NCBI GenBank assembly: GCA_022826485.1
Contig: JAJDUU010000052.1
Coordinates: 10,001 to 70,691, forward strand
Source of the DNA: Chloroflexota bacterium
GTDB lineage: Bacteria; Chloroflexota; UBA11872
Reading direction: 5' to 3'
DNA: 60,691 nt
Part shown: positions 52,007 to 60,691 of the stretch, piece by piece
How the letters are laid out: every line of letters starts with the position of its first letter
How positions within the stretch are numbered: the first letter of the stretch is position 1
Program-made: the position numbers and the translations under genes
The notes under the pieces: generated by a model
Database searches by the model: none
What the model saw: the letters and a program-made list of their open reading frames with translations, nothing else
What the model was told of the DNA's origin: nothing

Positions 52007-54007
52007 ATGAGCTTGATTCTGGGAGTGGACACGGGCGGAACCTTCACCGACGCCGTCCTCCTCGACGCCCCATCCGGAACGGTGCAGGCGGCGCACAAGG
52101 CCTTCACGACACACGAGAACCTGGCCGTCGGCATCGGGGCGGCGCTGCGTGGACTGCCCGCCGGCGCCTGGTCGCAGGTGGATCGAGCGGCCGTGTCCAC
52201 GACGCTGGCCACGAATGCCGCCCTGGAAGGACTGGGAAGTCGCGTCGGCTGCATTCTCATCGGTTACGACCCCGGCGTGATGCGGCACTACCGCTTGAGC
52301 CGGCATGTCCGCGCCTCCAAGGTTGCCCACGTCGCAGGACGCCACGACATCTTTGGCGAAGAGGTGACGCCGCTCGACGAGGACGGCCTACGTGACGCGG
52401 TGAAGCGCCTGGCAGGCGATGTCGACGCGCTGGCCGTCTCGAGCTATCTGGCGCCGCGAAATCCCGATCATGAGCACCGCGCCCTTCGGATGGCGCGCGA
52501 GCTCACCGACCTGCCGGTCGTGGCCGGCGGCGAGTTCAGCGCGCAGTTGGACTCCATCCGCCGAGCCACCACGGCGACGCTCAACGCCAAGCTGCTGGCC
52601 ATTACCGGCGAGCTGCTGCGCACGCTGGGCCCTTCGATCCGGCGGCACGGCGTGGAAGCGCCGCCTCTGGTCGTCCGCGGCGACGCCACGCTCATGGGGC
52701 TGGACCTGGCGCGCAACCGACCGATCGACACCCTGTTTTCTGGACCCGCGGCAAGCGCGGTCGGCGGTGCTCGCCTGGCGGGCATCGACCGAGCGGTCGT
52801 GGCCGACATGGGTGGGACGTCCACCGACGTTGGGATTCTCGACGAGGGCCGCCCCACGCTGACCGACCGCGGGGCTTCGCTCGCGGGTTGGCGAACGGCC
52901 GTGCGAGCCGCCGCCGTGCGCTCGGCGCCCATCGGCGGCGACAGCCGCATACGATCCGATCCGCTCGACCTGTTCATTGGTCCCGAGCGGGTCATACCGC
53001 TGGCGCGCGCCGCCTCCCGGCAACCGGAGATTCGCCACCGCCTCGCCGAACTCGATGCGCAGCGCCAGTCGCACCGGCTCGTCCCGGTGTGGGAGTTCTT
53101 CGCCCTCGGCCGGCCGCTGGCCGAGGAGGTGGTTTCAGACGCCGAGCAACGCGTGTTGCGGGCGCTGGCGGACGGTCCGGTCGACGTGGTCACGCTGGCC
53201 GCGCAGGCCGATGTCCGCGACGCCCGCCTGCTCCCGGTGAACGGCCTGGTGGCACGCCGCCTTATCGCGCGCATCGGACTCACGCCCACCGATCTGCTGC
53301 ACGTGCGCGGCGAATACGGCGAGTTCGACATCGAGGCGGCGACCATCGCCAGTCGCATCGCCGCGCGTGAGAGCCGCACCGACGTCGACACGTTCGCGGC
53401 CCGCGCCCACGAGGCCGTGATCCGCGCGCTCTGCACGGCGACGCTGCGTCGCGCCATTGGCTCCGGGCGGCCCGACCTCGCCGAGTCCGACGAGAAGCTC
53501 GGCGCCTACCTGCTCGATACGAGCGCATCGCCGTCGAGCCGCGTCGGGCCGCTGGACGTTGGCCTCGGCCTCACCCTGCCGCTGATCGCCCTGGGCGCCG
53601 CCGGCGCCGCGTGGCTGCCCCAGGTGGCCAGCCGTCTGCGCACGGAGTGCATCGTTCCCGAGCACGCGGCCGTCGCCAGTGCGGTCGGCGCGGCGTCGAC
53701 CCGAGTCGTGCAGGAGATCGAGGTGCTGCTGCGTCCCCAGTACCTGCGCCGCGGCGGGGCCATCGACTATGCCGTCCACAGTCCCGAGGGGCGCGCCCTG
53801 TTCGCCTCCGAGTCCGAGGCCCGCGCGCATGCGCTCACGGTCGGGCGACGCGCGGCCCAGGCGGCCGCGGCCGCAGCCGGCGCGCAGTGCCCCTCCATCG
53901 ACGTCGACGAGCACACCTGGCAGCTCGACCGCGACGATCCCGACGAACCCGCCCACCTCATGGAAACGCGCTTTCGGTTCACGGCGACCGAGGCTGACCG
54001 GAACTAG
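52007..54007 (+). CDS. Hydantoinase/oxoprolinase family protein (HyuA-like)
   Basis: A 666-residue protein with the ASKHA-type N terminus ILGVDTGGTFTDAVLLD, VSTTLATNAALEGLG, a VVRGDATLM segment and FSGPAASAVGGARLAG, then VVADMGGTSTDVGI. These are the ATP-site motifs of 5-oxoprolinase and N-methylhydantoinase A. Such enzymes open hydantoin or oxoproline rings, normally with a HyuB partner; no hyuB gene lies nearby, though some single-chain members exist. Start ATG 52007; 85 nt after guaB, so possibly read with it. Confidence 0.88.
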   Translation: MSLILGVDTGGTFTDAVLLDAPSGTVQAAHKAFTTHENLAVGIGAALRGLPAGAWSQVDRAAVSTTLATNAALEGLGSRVGCILIGYDPGVMRHYRLSRHVRASKVAHVAGRHDIFGEEVTPLDEDGLRDAVKRLAGDVDALAVSSYLAPRNPDHEHRALRMARELTDLPVVAGGEFSAQLDSIRRATTATLNAKLLAITGELLRTLGPSIRRHGVEAPPLVVRGDATLMGLDLARNRPIDTLFSGPAASAVGGARLAGIDRAVVADMGGTSTDVGILDEGRPTLTDRGASLAGWRTAVRAAAVRSAPIGGDSRIRSDPLDLFIGPERVIPLARAASRQPEIRHRLAELDAQRQSHRLVPVWEFFALGRPLAEEVVSDAEQRVLRALADGPVDVVTLAAQADVRDARLLPVNGLVARRLIARIGLTPTDLLHVRGEYGEFDIEAATIASRIAARESRTDVDTFAARAHEAVIRALCTATLRRAIGSGRPDLAESDEKLGAYLLDTSASPSSRVGPLDVGLGLTLPLIALGAAGAAWLPQVASRLRTECIVPEHAAVASAVGAASTRVVQEIEVLLRPQYLRRGGAIDYAVHSPEGRALFASESEARAHALTVGRRAAQAAAAAAGAQCPSIDVDEHTWQLDRDDPDEPAHLMETRFRFTATEADRN

Positions 54008-54031
54008 CCAGCCGCAAACTGCCCGCTCGCC

Positions 54032-54037
54032 TATAAT
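54032..54037 (+). promoter_or_regulatory. Perfect -10 box before greA
   Basis: TATAAT at 54032-54037 would start transcription near 54044, about 60 nt before the greA ATG. No good -35 hexamer stands 16-18 nt upstream. It may drive greA-lysS-serS-cysM. Confidence 0.4.
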
Positions 54038-54105
54038 CGACGCCGTCACCGCGTAGCGCACCATGCCCGGCCCGGCTGCGGCATTGGGGGAGGCGAACCA
54101 GGCCC

Positions 54106-54564
54106 ATGGCGAGCAAGTTCTTGACGGAAGAAGGGCGACTGCGCCTCGAGGCCGAGCTTCACGAACTGAAGACGGTGAAGCGGCCCGAAATCATCCGACG
54201 CATCCATGAGGCCAAGGAATTCGGCGAGCTTAGCGAAGGCAACGAACCGGACGAGGTCAAGAACGATCAGGCGTTCACCGAAGGCCGCATCATGATGCTC
54301 GAACGGCTGCTGCGCGACGCCATCATCGTCAGCGAGCATTCGTCCGACACCGTCAGCATTGGGGCCACCGTCAGCGTCCGCGACGACGGTGAGAGTCAGC
54401 GAAAGTTCACCATCGTCGGGACCGAGGAAATCGACCTCGCGACCGGCAAGATCTCGAACGAATCGCCGCTGGGCGTCGCGCTCGTCGGGCGCAAGGTCGG
54501 CGAACAGGTGACCGTGGACACGCCCGCAGGCCCGCGCGCCTACGAGATCACAGGGATCACCTAA
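54106..54564 (+). CDS. greA: Transcription elongation factor GreA
   Basis: A 152-residue protein with an N-terminal coiled coil (FLTEEGRLRLEAELHELKTVKRPEI; the tip region FGELSEGNEPDEVKNDQ carries the acidic residues that stimulate RNA cleavage by polymerase) and a C-terminal FKBP-like domain ending NESPLGVALVGRKVGEQVTVDTPAG. At the tip the classic D-x-x-E-N is changed to SEGNEPDEVK, with acidic residues retained. It rescues backtracked RNA polymerase. It ends where lysS begins. ATG 54106 has GGGGGAGG about 16 nt upstream, farther than usual. Confidence 0.96.
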   Translation: MASKFLTEEGRLRLEAELHELKTVKRPEIIRRIHEAKEFGELSEGNEPDEVKNDQAFTEGRIMMLERLLRDAIIVSEHSSDTVSIGATVSVRDDGESQRKFTIVGTEEIDLATGKISNESPLGVALVGRKVGEQVTVDTPAGPRAYEITGIT

Positions 54565-54617
54565 TCGCGGAGGCAGCGCCGGACCCCGCCAGCGCGCCGG
54601 GCGACCGGCTCTACGAC

Positions 54618-56045
54618 GTGCGGCTCGCCAAGCTCGAACGCATCGCCGCGGCCGGTGAGCCGCTATTTCCCGCCCGAGTGCCGCGCTCGCATCTGGCGAC
54701 GGAGGCGCGCCCCTTGGCGGACGAGCCCGACGGCCCCACCGTCGACGTCGCCGGCCGCGTCGTGTCGCTGCGGCGCATGGGCAAGACGAGCTTTGCCGTG
54801 CTTCGCGACGGGTCGGGTGAGATCCAGCTGTTCCTCAACGCGGGCGAGCTCGGCGCGGAGGCCTATCGGCACAGCCTCGACGTGCTCGACGTGGGCGACA
54901 TCGTGTCCGCCGGCGGACCGGTGTTTCGCACGCGCGCCGGCGAGCCGTCCGTGCGCGTCCAGCGGCTGACGGTCGCCGTCAAGGCTCTCAGACCGCTCCC
55001 GGAGAAATGGCGCGGACTGCAAGATCCTGAGGCGAGATATCGCCAACGCTATCTCGACATCATTGCCAACCAGGACGTGCGCGAGCGATTCGAGGCGCGG
55101 ACGCGGATCGTCAGCGCCATTCGGCGCGTGCTCGATGCGCAGGGCTACATGGAGGTGGAAACGCCCTCGCTCCAGCCCCTTTACGGCGGGGGCAACGCCG
55201 TGCCCTTCACGACCCGCTACGAGGCCCTGGGCCGCGACTTCTACCTGCGGATCGCCGACGAGCTGTATCTCAAGCGCCTGCTGGTCGCCGGCTACGAGCG
55301 GGTGTATGAAATCTGCAAGGACTATCGCAACGAGGGCATCGATCGCACGCACTGCCCCGAGTTCACCATGATCGAGGCCTACCAGGCCTTCGCCGACCTG
55401 GGCGACATGCTCCGGCTCACCGAGTCGCTGGTGGTCGAGGCCGCGCAGGCCGTCGCCGGAGATTCCCGGGTCGCCCACGGCGAGACGACACTCGACTTCA
55501 CGCCGCCCTGGCGACAGGTGACCTACCGCGACGCCATGTTGGAGGCAGCGGGAATCGACCTGGACGACGAGCGGCTCACCGACGAGCAGGTCCGCGAGGC
55601 GGCCGCCGGCCAGGGTATCGCGCTCGAGGCCGGAGCTTCCCGAGCCCGGATGCTCGACGAGTTGATGAAGCACTGCGTGGAGCCCACGTTCGTGCAGCCG
55701 ACCTTCCTGACCCGCTATCCGGCCGAGACCACGCCGCTCGCCAAGCGCACGCCGGACGATCCACGTTATGTCGAGCGCTTCGAGCCGTTTGTTCTGGGCA
55801 TGGAGCTGGGCAACGGCTACACCGAGCTGAACGACCCGATCGATCAGCGCCGCCGGCTCAGTGAGCAGGCGGACGAGGACGCCGAATCGCATCCAGTCGA
55901 CGAGGATTTCATTCGCGCGCTCGAGCACGGGATGCCGCCCGCCGGGGGCCTGGGGCTCGGCATCGACCGCCTCACCATGGTGCTCACCGACGCGGCGAAC
56001 ATTCGTGACGTCATCCTGTTCCCCCAACTGCGAACGCCTGCGTAG
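54618..56045 (+). CDS. lysS: Lysyl-tRNA synthetase, class II
   Basis: A 475-residue class IIb synthetase. OB-fold anticodon domain (VDVAGRVVSLRRMGKTSF, LRDGSGEIQLF), motif 1 around MEVETPSLQPLYGGGNAVPF, motif 2 FEICKDYRNEGIDRTHCPEF-like (YEICKDYRNEG), motif 3 GLGLGIDRLTMVLTDAANIRDVILFP. GTG at 54618 lacks a ribosome site. Upstream the frame is open to ATC at 54564, which overlaps the greA stop (TAATC) behind AGGG and would add 18 residues (IAEAAPDPASAPGDRLYD); ATC is a rare start, so the true N terminus is unsettled. Confidence 0.96.
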   Translation: MRLAKLERIAAAGEPLFPARVPRSHLATEARPLADEPDGPTVDVAGRVVSLRRMGKTSFAVLRDGSGEIQLFLNAGELGAEAYRHSLDVLDVGDIVSAGGPVFRTRAGEPSVRVQRLTVAVKALRPLPEKWRGLQDPEARYRQRYLDIIANQDVRERFEARTRIVSAIRRVLDAQGYMEVETPSLQPLYGGGNAVPFTTRYEALGRDFYLRIADELYLKRLLVAGYERVYEICKDYRNEGIDRTHCPEFTMIEAYQAFADLGDMLRLTESLVVEAAQAVAGDSRVAHGETTLDFTPPWRQVTYRDAMLEAAGIDLDDERLTDEQVREAAAGQGIALEAGASRARMLDELMKHCVEPTFVQPTFLTRYPAETTPLAKRTPDDPRYVERFEPFVLGMELGNGYTELNDPIDQRRRLSEQADEDAESHPVDEDFIRALEHGMPPAGGLGLGIDRLTMVLTDAANIRDVILFPQLRTPA

Positions 56046-56110
56046 AATCAGGTACCAAACGATCCGGCCCGCGGTGCGCCGGCCGTTGCCATTGGCTACG
56101 TTGCTCAACG

Positions 56111-57397
56111 ATGCTTCCCCTGCGCTTCATTCGTGAGAACGCGGACCTCGTCCGCGCCGGGCTAAACGCCCGGGCCGACGACGCGCCGTTGGACGATTTG
56201 CTTGAGCTCGACCGGAAACGGCGTGCTTTCCTGGTTGAGGTGGAGCAGTGGCGCGCCGAGCGCAAGCGCGTCTCACGGGCTATCGGCGCCGCGTCCGATC
56301 CCGGCGAGCGCGAGACGCTGATTGCTCGAACTCGGGCGTTGTCAACCGATCTCGACGAAGCCGAGCCGGAGCTTGGGCGAATCGAGGCGGAGATCGATCG
56401 CCTGCTGGCGCACTTCCCGGCCCTGCCGCATGCGTCCGTTCCCGCCGGCCGCGACGCGGCCGACAACCGGCTCGTGGCCACTCACGGCACGCCGCGCAGC
56501 TTCGATTTCGAGCCGCGTCCCCACTGGGAAATTGGCGAGACGCTCGGTGTGCTCGACTTTCCCCGCGCGGCCAAGATCGCCGGATCGGGATTCTGGCTCT
56601 TCCGCGCCGGCGGGGCGCGACTGCAGCGCGCGCTGGTGGCATGGGCCATCGACTTTCAAGTTCGCGAACATGGCTACCTCGAAGTTCTCGTTCCGGCGCT
56701 CGTGACCAGCCGCGGCATGACCGACTCGGGCAAGCTGCCGAAATTCGCGGACGACTCCTACGAAGTGTCTGGCGATGGCCTCTGGCTGAATCCCACGGCC
56801 GAGGTGCCGCTCACGGCCATGCACCGCGACGAAGTGTTGGACGGGGCACGCCTCCCGCTGCGCTACGTCGCCTACACGCCGGCATTCCGCCGCGAGGCCG
56901 GCGCCGCCGGAATCGACACGCGCGGCCTCCAGCGTCTGCACCAGTTCGACAAGGTCGAGCTGTACAGCTTCTGTCTCCCGGAGCACTCCTACGAAGAGCT
57001 TGAAATGATGCGTGGGCACGCCGAAGCCGCCGTCGAGGCCCTGGGCCTGCCGTATCGCACGCTGGAAATGTGCACCGGCGACCTCGGGTTCACTGCCGCC
57101 AAGACCTACGACCTCGAGGCCTGGGCGCCCGGCGTCAACGCCTGGCTGGAGATTTCCTCGATCTCGAACTGCGAAGCGTTCCAGGCGCGCCGCGCCGGCA
57201 TCCGAGCACGGAAACCCGGTGGCAGTCACTCGGAATACGTGCATACGCTCAACGGGTCCGGGCTTGGCATGGCCCGTACGATGGTGGGCATTCTGGAGAA
57301 CGGCCAGCAGGCCGACGGCACCGTCCGCGTGCCGGAAGTCCTCCAACCGTATCTTGACGGCCAAACAGTGCTTGAGGTGGAGCCCGGATGGCAGTAG
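56111..57397 (+). CDS. serS: Seryl-tRNA synthetase
   Basis: A 428-residue class IIa synthetase: N-terminal tRNA-binding coiled coil (about 25-105; LLELDRKRRAFLVEVEQWRAERK), then the catalytic core with AFRREAGAAGIDTRGLQRLHQFDKVE (motif 2), the CTGDLGFTAAKTYDLEAW segment and GLGMARTMVGILEN (motif 3 with Arg). Charges tRNA-Ser; the first step of selenocysteinyl-tRNA also uses SerRS. ATG 56111; ends overlapping cysM by 10 nt. Confidence 0.97.
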   Translation: MLPLRFIRENADLVRAGLNARADDAPLDDLLELDRKRRAFLVEVEQWRAERKRVSRAIGAASDPGERETLIARTRALSTDLDEAEPELGRIEAEIDRLLAHFPALPHASVPAGRDAADNRLVATHGTPRSFDFEPRPHWEIGETLGVLDFPRAAKIAGSGFWLFRAGGARLQRALVAWAIDFQVREHGYLEVLVPALVTSRGMTDSGKLPKFADDSYEVSGDGLWLNPTAEVPLTAMHRDEVLDGARLPLRYVAYTPAFRREAGAAGIDTRGLQRLHQFDKVELYSFCLPEHSYEELEMMRGHAEAAVEALGLPYRTLEMCTGDLGFTAAKTYDLEAWAPGVNAWLEISSISNCEAFQARRAGIRARKPGGSHSEYVHTLNGSGLGMARTMVGILENGQQADGTVRVPEVLQPYLDGQTVLEVEPGWQ

Positions 57398-58326
57398 ACC
57401 CGGCGATCGACCGGCATCCCACATTGCATCTCATCGGCCGCACGCCGCTGATTGAAACGCGCCTCTTCCAGGATCGCTACCCGAGAGCCAGGGTCTTCGC
57501 CAAGATGGAGGCCTTCAATCCGGGCGGCTCGATCAAGGATCGGCCCGTAGCCCGCATGCTGGCGGACGCACAGGCGCGCGGCAATCTGCGACCCGGGCAG
57601 ACGATTCTCGACTCGTCGTCCGGGAACGCCGGCATCGCCTACGCCATGATCGGCGGACTCCTGGGGCACGACGTCGAAATCGTCATGCCGGACAACGCCA
57701 GCCGGGAGCGCGTGCAACGCATCACGGCGCACGGGGCGCGCATCCGCTTCACCGACGCCATCCTCGGCTACGACGAGGCCATGCGCGAGGTTCAGCGCCG
57801 CCATGAAGCGGCCCCCGAGCGCTACTACTTTGCCGACCAGTACAGCAACGACTCGAACTGGCAGGCGCATTTCGACGGCACGGCGGGCGAGATTCTCGCC
57901 GAGGCCCCGCCCGCCGTCACCCACTTTGTCGCCGGCGTCGGAACCGGCGGCACGATTACCGGCGTGGCGCGGCGATTCGACGAGGTGCGCCCCGACGTCC
58001 AGATCGTGTGCGCCACGCCACCGGAGTTTCCCGGCATCGAGGGATTGAAGCCCATGGGTCCCGACCATCTGGTGCCGGCGATCCTCGACGCCTCGCTCAT
58101 CGACACCTGGATCGACATTGACGTGGACAAGGCCCGCGAAGTCTCGGTGCGCCTGGCATCGGAGGGGCTCTTCGTCGGCCAATCGTCCGGCGCCTATATG
58201 TACGCCGTCGAAACCGTGCTCCGGGACGACCCCCAAGCCGTCGTCGTGACGTTGTTCCCCGACGCTGGCGACCGCTACTTCAGCACCGGACTGTGGGACG
58301 TATCGCCGACGCTCGCGAGCTCGTGA
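57388..58326 (+). CDS. cysM: Cysteine synthase, CysM-like
   Basis: A 312-residue PLP enzyme: MEAFNPGGSIKDRPV with the PLP Lys, SSSGNAGIAYAMI, MPDNASRERVQRI (MPDN as in CysM), GTGGTITGVARR and a terminal DAGDRYFSTGLW typical of CysM rather than CysK. It makes cysteine from an activated serine and sulfide or thiocarboxylate donors. ATG 57388 has GGAG 5 nt upstream and overlaps the serS end, so the pair is coupled. Whether the acceptor is O-acetyl- or O-phosphoserine is open. Confidence 0.88.
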   Translation: MAVDPAIDRHPTLHLIGRTPLIETRLFQDRYPRARVFAKMEAFNPGGSIKDRPVARMLADAQARGNLRPGQTILDSSSGNAGIAYAMIGGLLGHDVEIVMPDNASRERVQRITAHGARIRFTDAILGYDEAMREVQRRHEAAPERYYFADQYSNDSNWQAHFDGTAGEILAEAPPAVTHFVAGVGTGGTITGVARRFDEVRPDVQIVCATPPEFPGIEGLKPMGPDHLVPAILDASLIDTWIDIDVDKAREVSVRLASEGLFVGQSSGAYMYAVETVLRDDPQAVVVTLFPDAGDRYFSTGLWDVSPTLASS

Positions 58327-58405
58327 CGCCTACGCTCGACACCGTCACGTCGCCATCCCGGGTGAGATCGGCTGCGGTTCAGACTCGTCCCGGCGGAGAG
58401 TCCGC

Positions 58406-59251
58406 GTGAAGCCCCTGCGCCTCGGATTCAATCCGCGCATCGCCCCCGAGAATCGCCGCCGCTTCCACGAGCGCCTGCGCCACGTGGTAGAGGTGGCGGT
58501 GCATCTGGAGTTCGACGTGGTCGAGCTGGGCCTCTCAACGTCCATGCAGGAGTTGGGCTTGAGCACCGTCTTCGACCCGCAGGCCATCGAGATCCTCGAT
58601 GACGCCCCGCTGCGGTTCCATCTCAATCTCTTCGCCGACGCGGCGATGACCGACCGTTCGGCGATCACCGACGTCACCAGCTACTCGCGCAGCGTGGCCC
58701 TGCGGCAAATCGTGCAGATCGTGGAGTTCTTCGAGCACCGCCATCCCATGGAGATGTACGTGGTGCACCCTGGTCGCCGCGTGGCCCATGAGTCGGCGCA
58801 CCTAGAGGCGCTGCGGGAGAGCATGCGCACCCTGCACAACCTTTTCCCGGGTCTGCCCATCGCCATCGCAAACGCCGGCGGCGGGGCGGTGCTCGCCCGG
58901 ATCGACAGCGTGCTGCACGCGCTGGACAGCGCCCGACACTTTCGCTTCGCCCTCCACACGGGATTCGCGTTCCATTCAGTGGACGCGAATCACCTGGCGT
59001 TCGAGGCGCGGATGGCCTATCTGCGGCGATTCGTGGATCAGATTGCCGAGATTCGCTGGCACAACACGGCGCCCGGCGCGCGTCCGAGCGTGCCGTTGCA
59101 CCGCACGCTCGAGGACGGGCTCGATCTCGCCATGCTCATGCGCACGGTGGGGCGCAATCCGGGCACGCTGCACATGATCGAGACGGTCGGCCTGGACCCG
59201 CCAGCCCTGGTGCGCGAGGTGCGAACGCTGCACCGCGCCCTCAACACCTAG
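58406..59251 (+). CDS. TIM-barrel protein, xylose isomerase/AP endonuclease 2-like
   Basis: A 281-residue (beta/alpha)8-type protein. Strands end in short motifs: RLGFNPRI, VVELGLS, RFHLNLF, MYVVHPG, IAIANAGG, RFALHTGF and IRWHNTAPG, with His and Asn on the barrel rim where metal would bind. The Glu metal ligands of classic AP endonuclease 2 are largely replaced (e.g. IANAGG), so enzymatic function is uncertain. GTG 58406 has GGAGAG about 6 nt upstream. Convergent with the ABC-2 permease, only 3 nt apart. Confidence 0.72.
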   Translation: MKPLRLGFNPRIAPENRRRFHERLRHVVEVAVHLEFDVVELGLSTSMQELGLSTVFDPQAIEILDDAPLRFHLNLFADAAMTDRSAITDVTSYSRSVALRQIVQIVEFFEHRHPMEMYVVHPGRRVAHESAHLEALRESMRTLHNLFPGLPIAIANAGGGAVLARIDSVLHALDSARHFRFALHTGFAFHSVDANHLAFEARMAYLRRFVDQIAEIRWHNTAPGARPSVPLHRTLEDGLDLAMLMRTVGRNPGTLHMIETVGLDPPALVREVRTLHRALNT

Positions 59252-59254
59252 GCG

Positions 59255-60346
59255 CTACTCCCAGCGGAACAGGCGCACCGCCAGCGCCACGAAGACGACC
59301 AGGTAGGCCGCCATTGCCGCCACGGCCACACCCATGGGAATGGTGGCCGCGCCGCCGATCATCAGCTGGCGCGTGGCCTCGGCAAGATGCGTCAGCGGCA
59401 GCACGTTGATCACCGGCCGCAGCCAGTCCGGCATGAATTCGATCGGGAAGAACACGCCCGAGATGAACATCATGGGAAAGGTCACGACCTGCGCCACGGG
59501 AAAGAACCCCTGCTCGGTCTTGGTGAACGACCCGAGGAAGAAGCCGATCGCCAGGAACGCCAGTCCTCCGAGCACCACCACGCCGGCCAGCGCGGCCAGC
59601 GACCCGGCGTCGCTGTTGAGCCGAATGTCGAACACCAGGCGCGCGACGACGATGAGTATGGCGGCCTGCGCCAACACGAGGATCATGCGCAGGATCAGAT
59701 CGGCTGACACCAGCGTGAGCCTCGACACCGGAGTCGCCTGCAGGCGGCGCAACACCCGGCGCTCGCGCAGCGACACGATATTCACCGCGCCAAACACACC
59801 CGCATTCATCACGCTGAAAGCCACGATGCCGGGCACGATGAAGTCGATGGTCGACAGCCGCTCGCTCTGGAGAGTCTGAAACGCAGGCCGCACGACCGGC
59901 TGGCTCCGAGTGAGCGTCCGATCCACCGACTCGAACGCTTGCAGGATCACCGGCACGACGACCTGCTGCGTGCTCTGCCGCGTCTCGTCGTAGTGAATGT
60001 CCACCGACATCGGGGAACCGGCGTCAATCGACGCCCCCCATCCACTGGGGATCGAGATTACGGCGCGCCGATCGCCGTCTTCCAAGCTCGCGATTTCGTC
60101 GGCCAAGCCACCCCGCGAAAGGTCGAACACGTCCATGGCTTCGAGCGTGTCCACCAGCACGCTGGCCTGCGGGGATTGGTCATCGTTGATGAGACCGATT
60201 TCATACTGCGTGGCGCTGTCGCGGCTGAAGACGAGGCCGAAGATCAAGACGAAGAGCAGTGGAAACGCGAACGTCCAGAACAACGCGGCGCGATCCCGCA
60301 CGAACTCGCGCGTGTTGGCGAGCGTGAGTTGAACCAGCGCTCTCAA
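59255..60346 (-). CDS. ABC-2 type transporter permease
   Basis: A 363-residue protein. An N-terminal helix (AALFWTFAFPLLFVLIFGLVF) is followed by a 160-residue extracytoplasmic segment (Asp-rich, residues about 45-190) and five further C-terminal helices with FFPIEFMPDWLRPVINVLPLTH, the ABC-2 signature region. Works with the ATPase upstream to export a drug, lipid or polymer. TTG at 60346 overlaps the ATPase stop (TTGA, 60346-60343); a longer upstream reading is out of frame with the ATPase and rejected. The TTG lacks a strong ribosome site, as expected of a coupled gene. Confidence 0.88.
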   Translation of the reverse strand: MRALVQLTLANTREFVRDRAALFWTFAFPLLFVLIFGLVFSRDSATQYEIGLINDDQSPQASVLVDTLEAMDVFDLSRGGLADEIASLEDGDRRAVISIPSGWGASIDAGSPMSVDIHYDETRQSTQQVVVPVILQAFESVDRTLTRSQPVVRPAFQTLQSERLSTIDFIVPGIVAFSVMNAGVFGAVNIVSLRERRVLRRLQATPVSRLTLVSADLILRMILVLAQAAILIVVARLVFDIRLNSDAGSLAALAGVVVLGGLAFLAIGFFLGSFTKTEQGFFPVAQVVTFPMMFISGVFFPIEFMPDWLRPVINVLPLTHLAEATRQLMIGGAATIPMGVAVAAMAAYLVVFVALAVRLFRWE

Positions 60347-60691
60347 TCTCGCAACGTCCGTCCTGTGAGCTTGAGAAACACGTCTTCGAGCGTGGCCCGC
60401 CGCAGCCGCAGGTTTTCGATGGGATCGCCGCGTTCCTGCCCAAGCTGCAGCAGCGCCGCCATCGACGCCGGCACATCGTCGCTGAACATGCTCACCCGGT
60501 CGCCCTGAATCGACGCGCTCACCACCGCGGGCAGCGACGCGAATTCGGTCTCGGTCAAACCGTTGCGCTGGCTGAACTCGATGGCGTCCTGCGCAAAGTG
60601 CGCCCGCACGAGATCCTCGGGCGTATCCATGGCAATGATCCGTCCGTGGTCCATCACCGCCACGCGGTCGCACAGTCGCTCCGCCTCCTCC
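60343..60691 (-). CDS. ABC transporter ATP-binding protein, 5' end cut by window edge
   Basis: Only the last 115 residues are present. They begin EAERLCDRVAVMDHGRIIAM, the switch-region-plus-D-loop downstream stretch of ABC ATPases, and continue through a C-terminal extension (QRNGLTETEF, SMFSDDVPASM) ending ATLEDVFLKLTGRTL, the tail seen in ABC-2 exporter ATPases (DrrA/CcmA-like). Walker A, Walker B and the ABC signature lie outside the window. It is coupled to the permease by the TTGA overlap. Confidence 0.9.
   Translation of the reverse strand, partial: EEAERLCDRVAVMDHGRIIAMDTPEDLVRAHFAQDAIEFSQRNGLTETEFASLPAVVSASIQGDRVSMFSDDVPASMAALLQLGQERGDPIENLRLRRATLEDVFLKLTGRTLRD

Noticed and set aside
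60347-60673. Extended N terminus of the ABC-2 permease
   Set aside because: It is the out-of-frame reading of the ATPase tail; the TTGA overlap explains the start.

Overview
The window is about 60.7 kb of high-GC, gene-dense bacterial chromosome and looks like Chloroflexota (Dehalococcoidia/SAR202-like or a related uncultured lineage). That assignment rests on gene style, not a search. Two surface proteins carry the long V-E-K-V / R-E-V-I-K-E-V-P-V-E spacer typical of Chloroflexota exported proteins. A 'baseplate J/gp47-like' membrane protein sits between alaS and ruvX. There are CdaA/YbbR, YfhO, DUF3048 and SpoIID-type wall proteins and an ANTAR response regulator. No phage, insertion sequence, CRISPR array or rRNA operon was seen. 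One tRNA (His, GTG) is present.

Layout. 1-4.2 kb: an MDR dehydrogenase overlaps (ATGA) an ArsC/Spx-like thioredoxin-fold gene whose first active-site Cys codon is an in-frame TGA followed by a hairpin fitting the bacterial SECIS rule, so it is a candidate selenoprotein; then a methyltransferase and an NCS2 purine/pyrimidine permease. 4.4-7.1 kb: an ECF sigma factor overlaps a membrane VWA protein with a long charged spacer. 7.4-8 kb: a VapBC toxin-antitoxin pair whose toxin is frameshifted. 8-13 kb: a membrane/EEP phosphatase fusion, argG, a cupin and a DegV protein. 12.7-16.6 kb: a peptide-type ABC importer (binding lipoprotein and two permeases, no ATPases).

16.9-24.7 kb is a tightly packed leftward operon: alaS, gp47-like protein, ruvX, mltG, M24 peptidase, efp and a BCCP-like gene lacking the biotin lysine. 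The first five are joined by overlaps (mostly ATGA/GTGA), and a palindrome fills the spacer of the predicted promoter. 24.7-31.4 kb: cysteine desulfurase, a SpoIID-domain protein, argF and the cdaA-cdaR c-di-AMP pair. 31.6-38.9 kb: a leftward surface-glycan-type cluster (YfhO, glycosyltransferase, large membrane protein) whose last gene is interrupted by a frameshift at a G10 tract, a candidate phase-variable switch.

38.9-49.5 kb: ANTAR regulator, dnaN, gamma-glutamyltransferase, a spermidine-synthase-like membrane protein, a DUF3048 lipoprotein, a 2-hydroxyacid dehydrogenase, an RNase J-like hydrolase and a degenerate cyclase-family protein. 49.5-60.7 kb: LysM protein, tRNA-His, guaB behind a structured leader, a hydantoinase A-like protein, greA-lysS-serS-cysM, a TIM-barrel protein, and an ABC-2 exporter whose ATPase runs off the right edge.

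Most of the window is core metabolism and translation. The best leads are the UGA-containing ArsC-like gene, the G10-interrupted membrane gene, the biotin-less BCCP, and the sigma/VWA pair.
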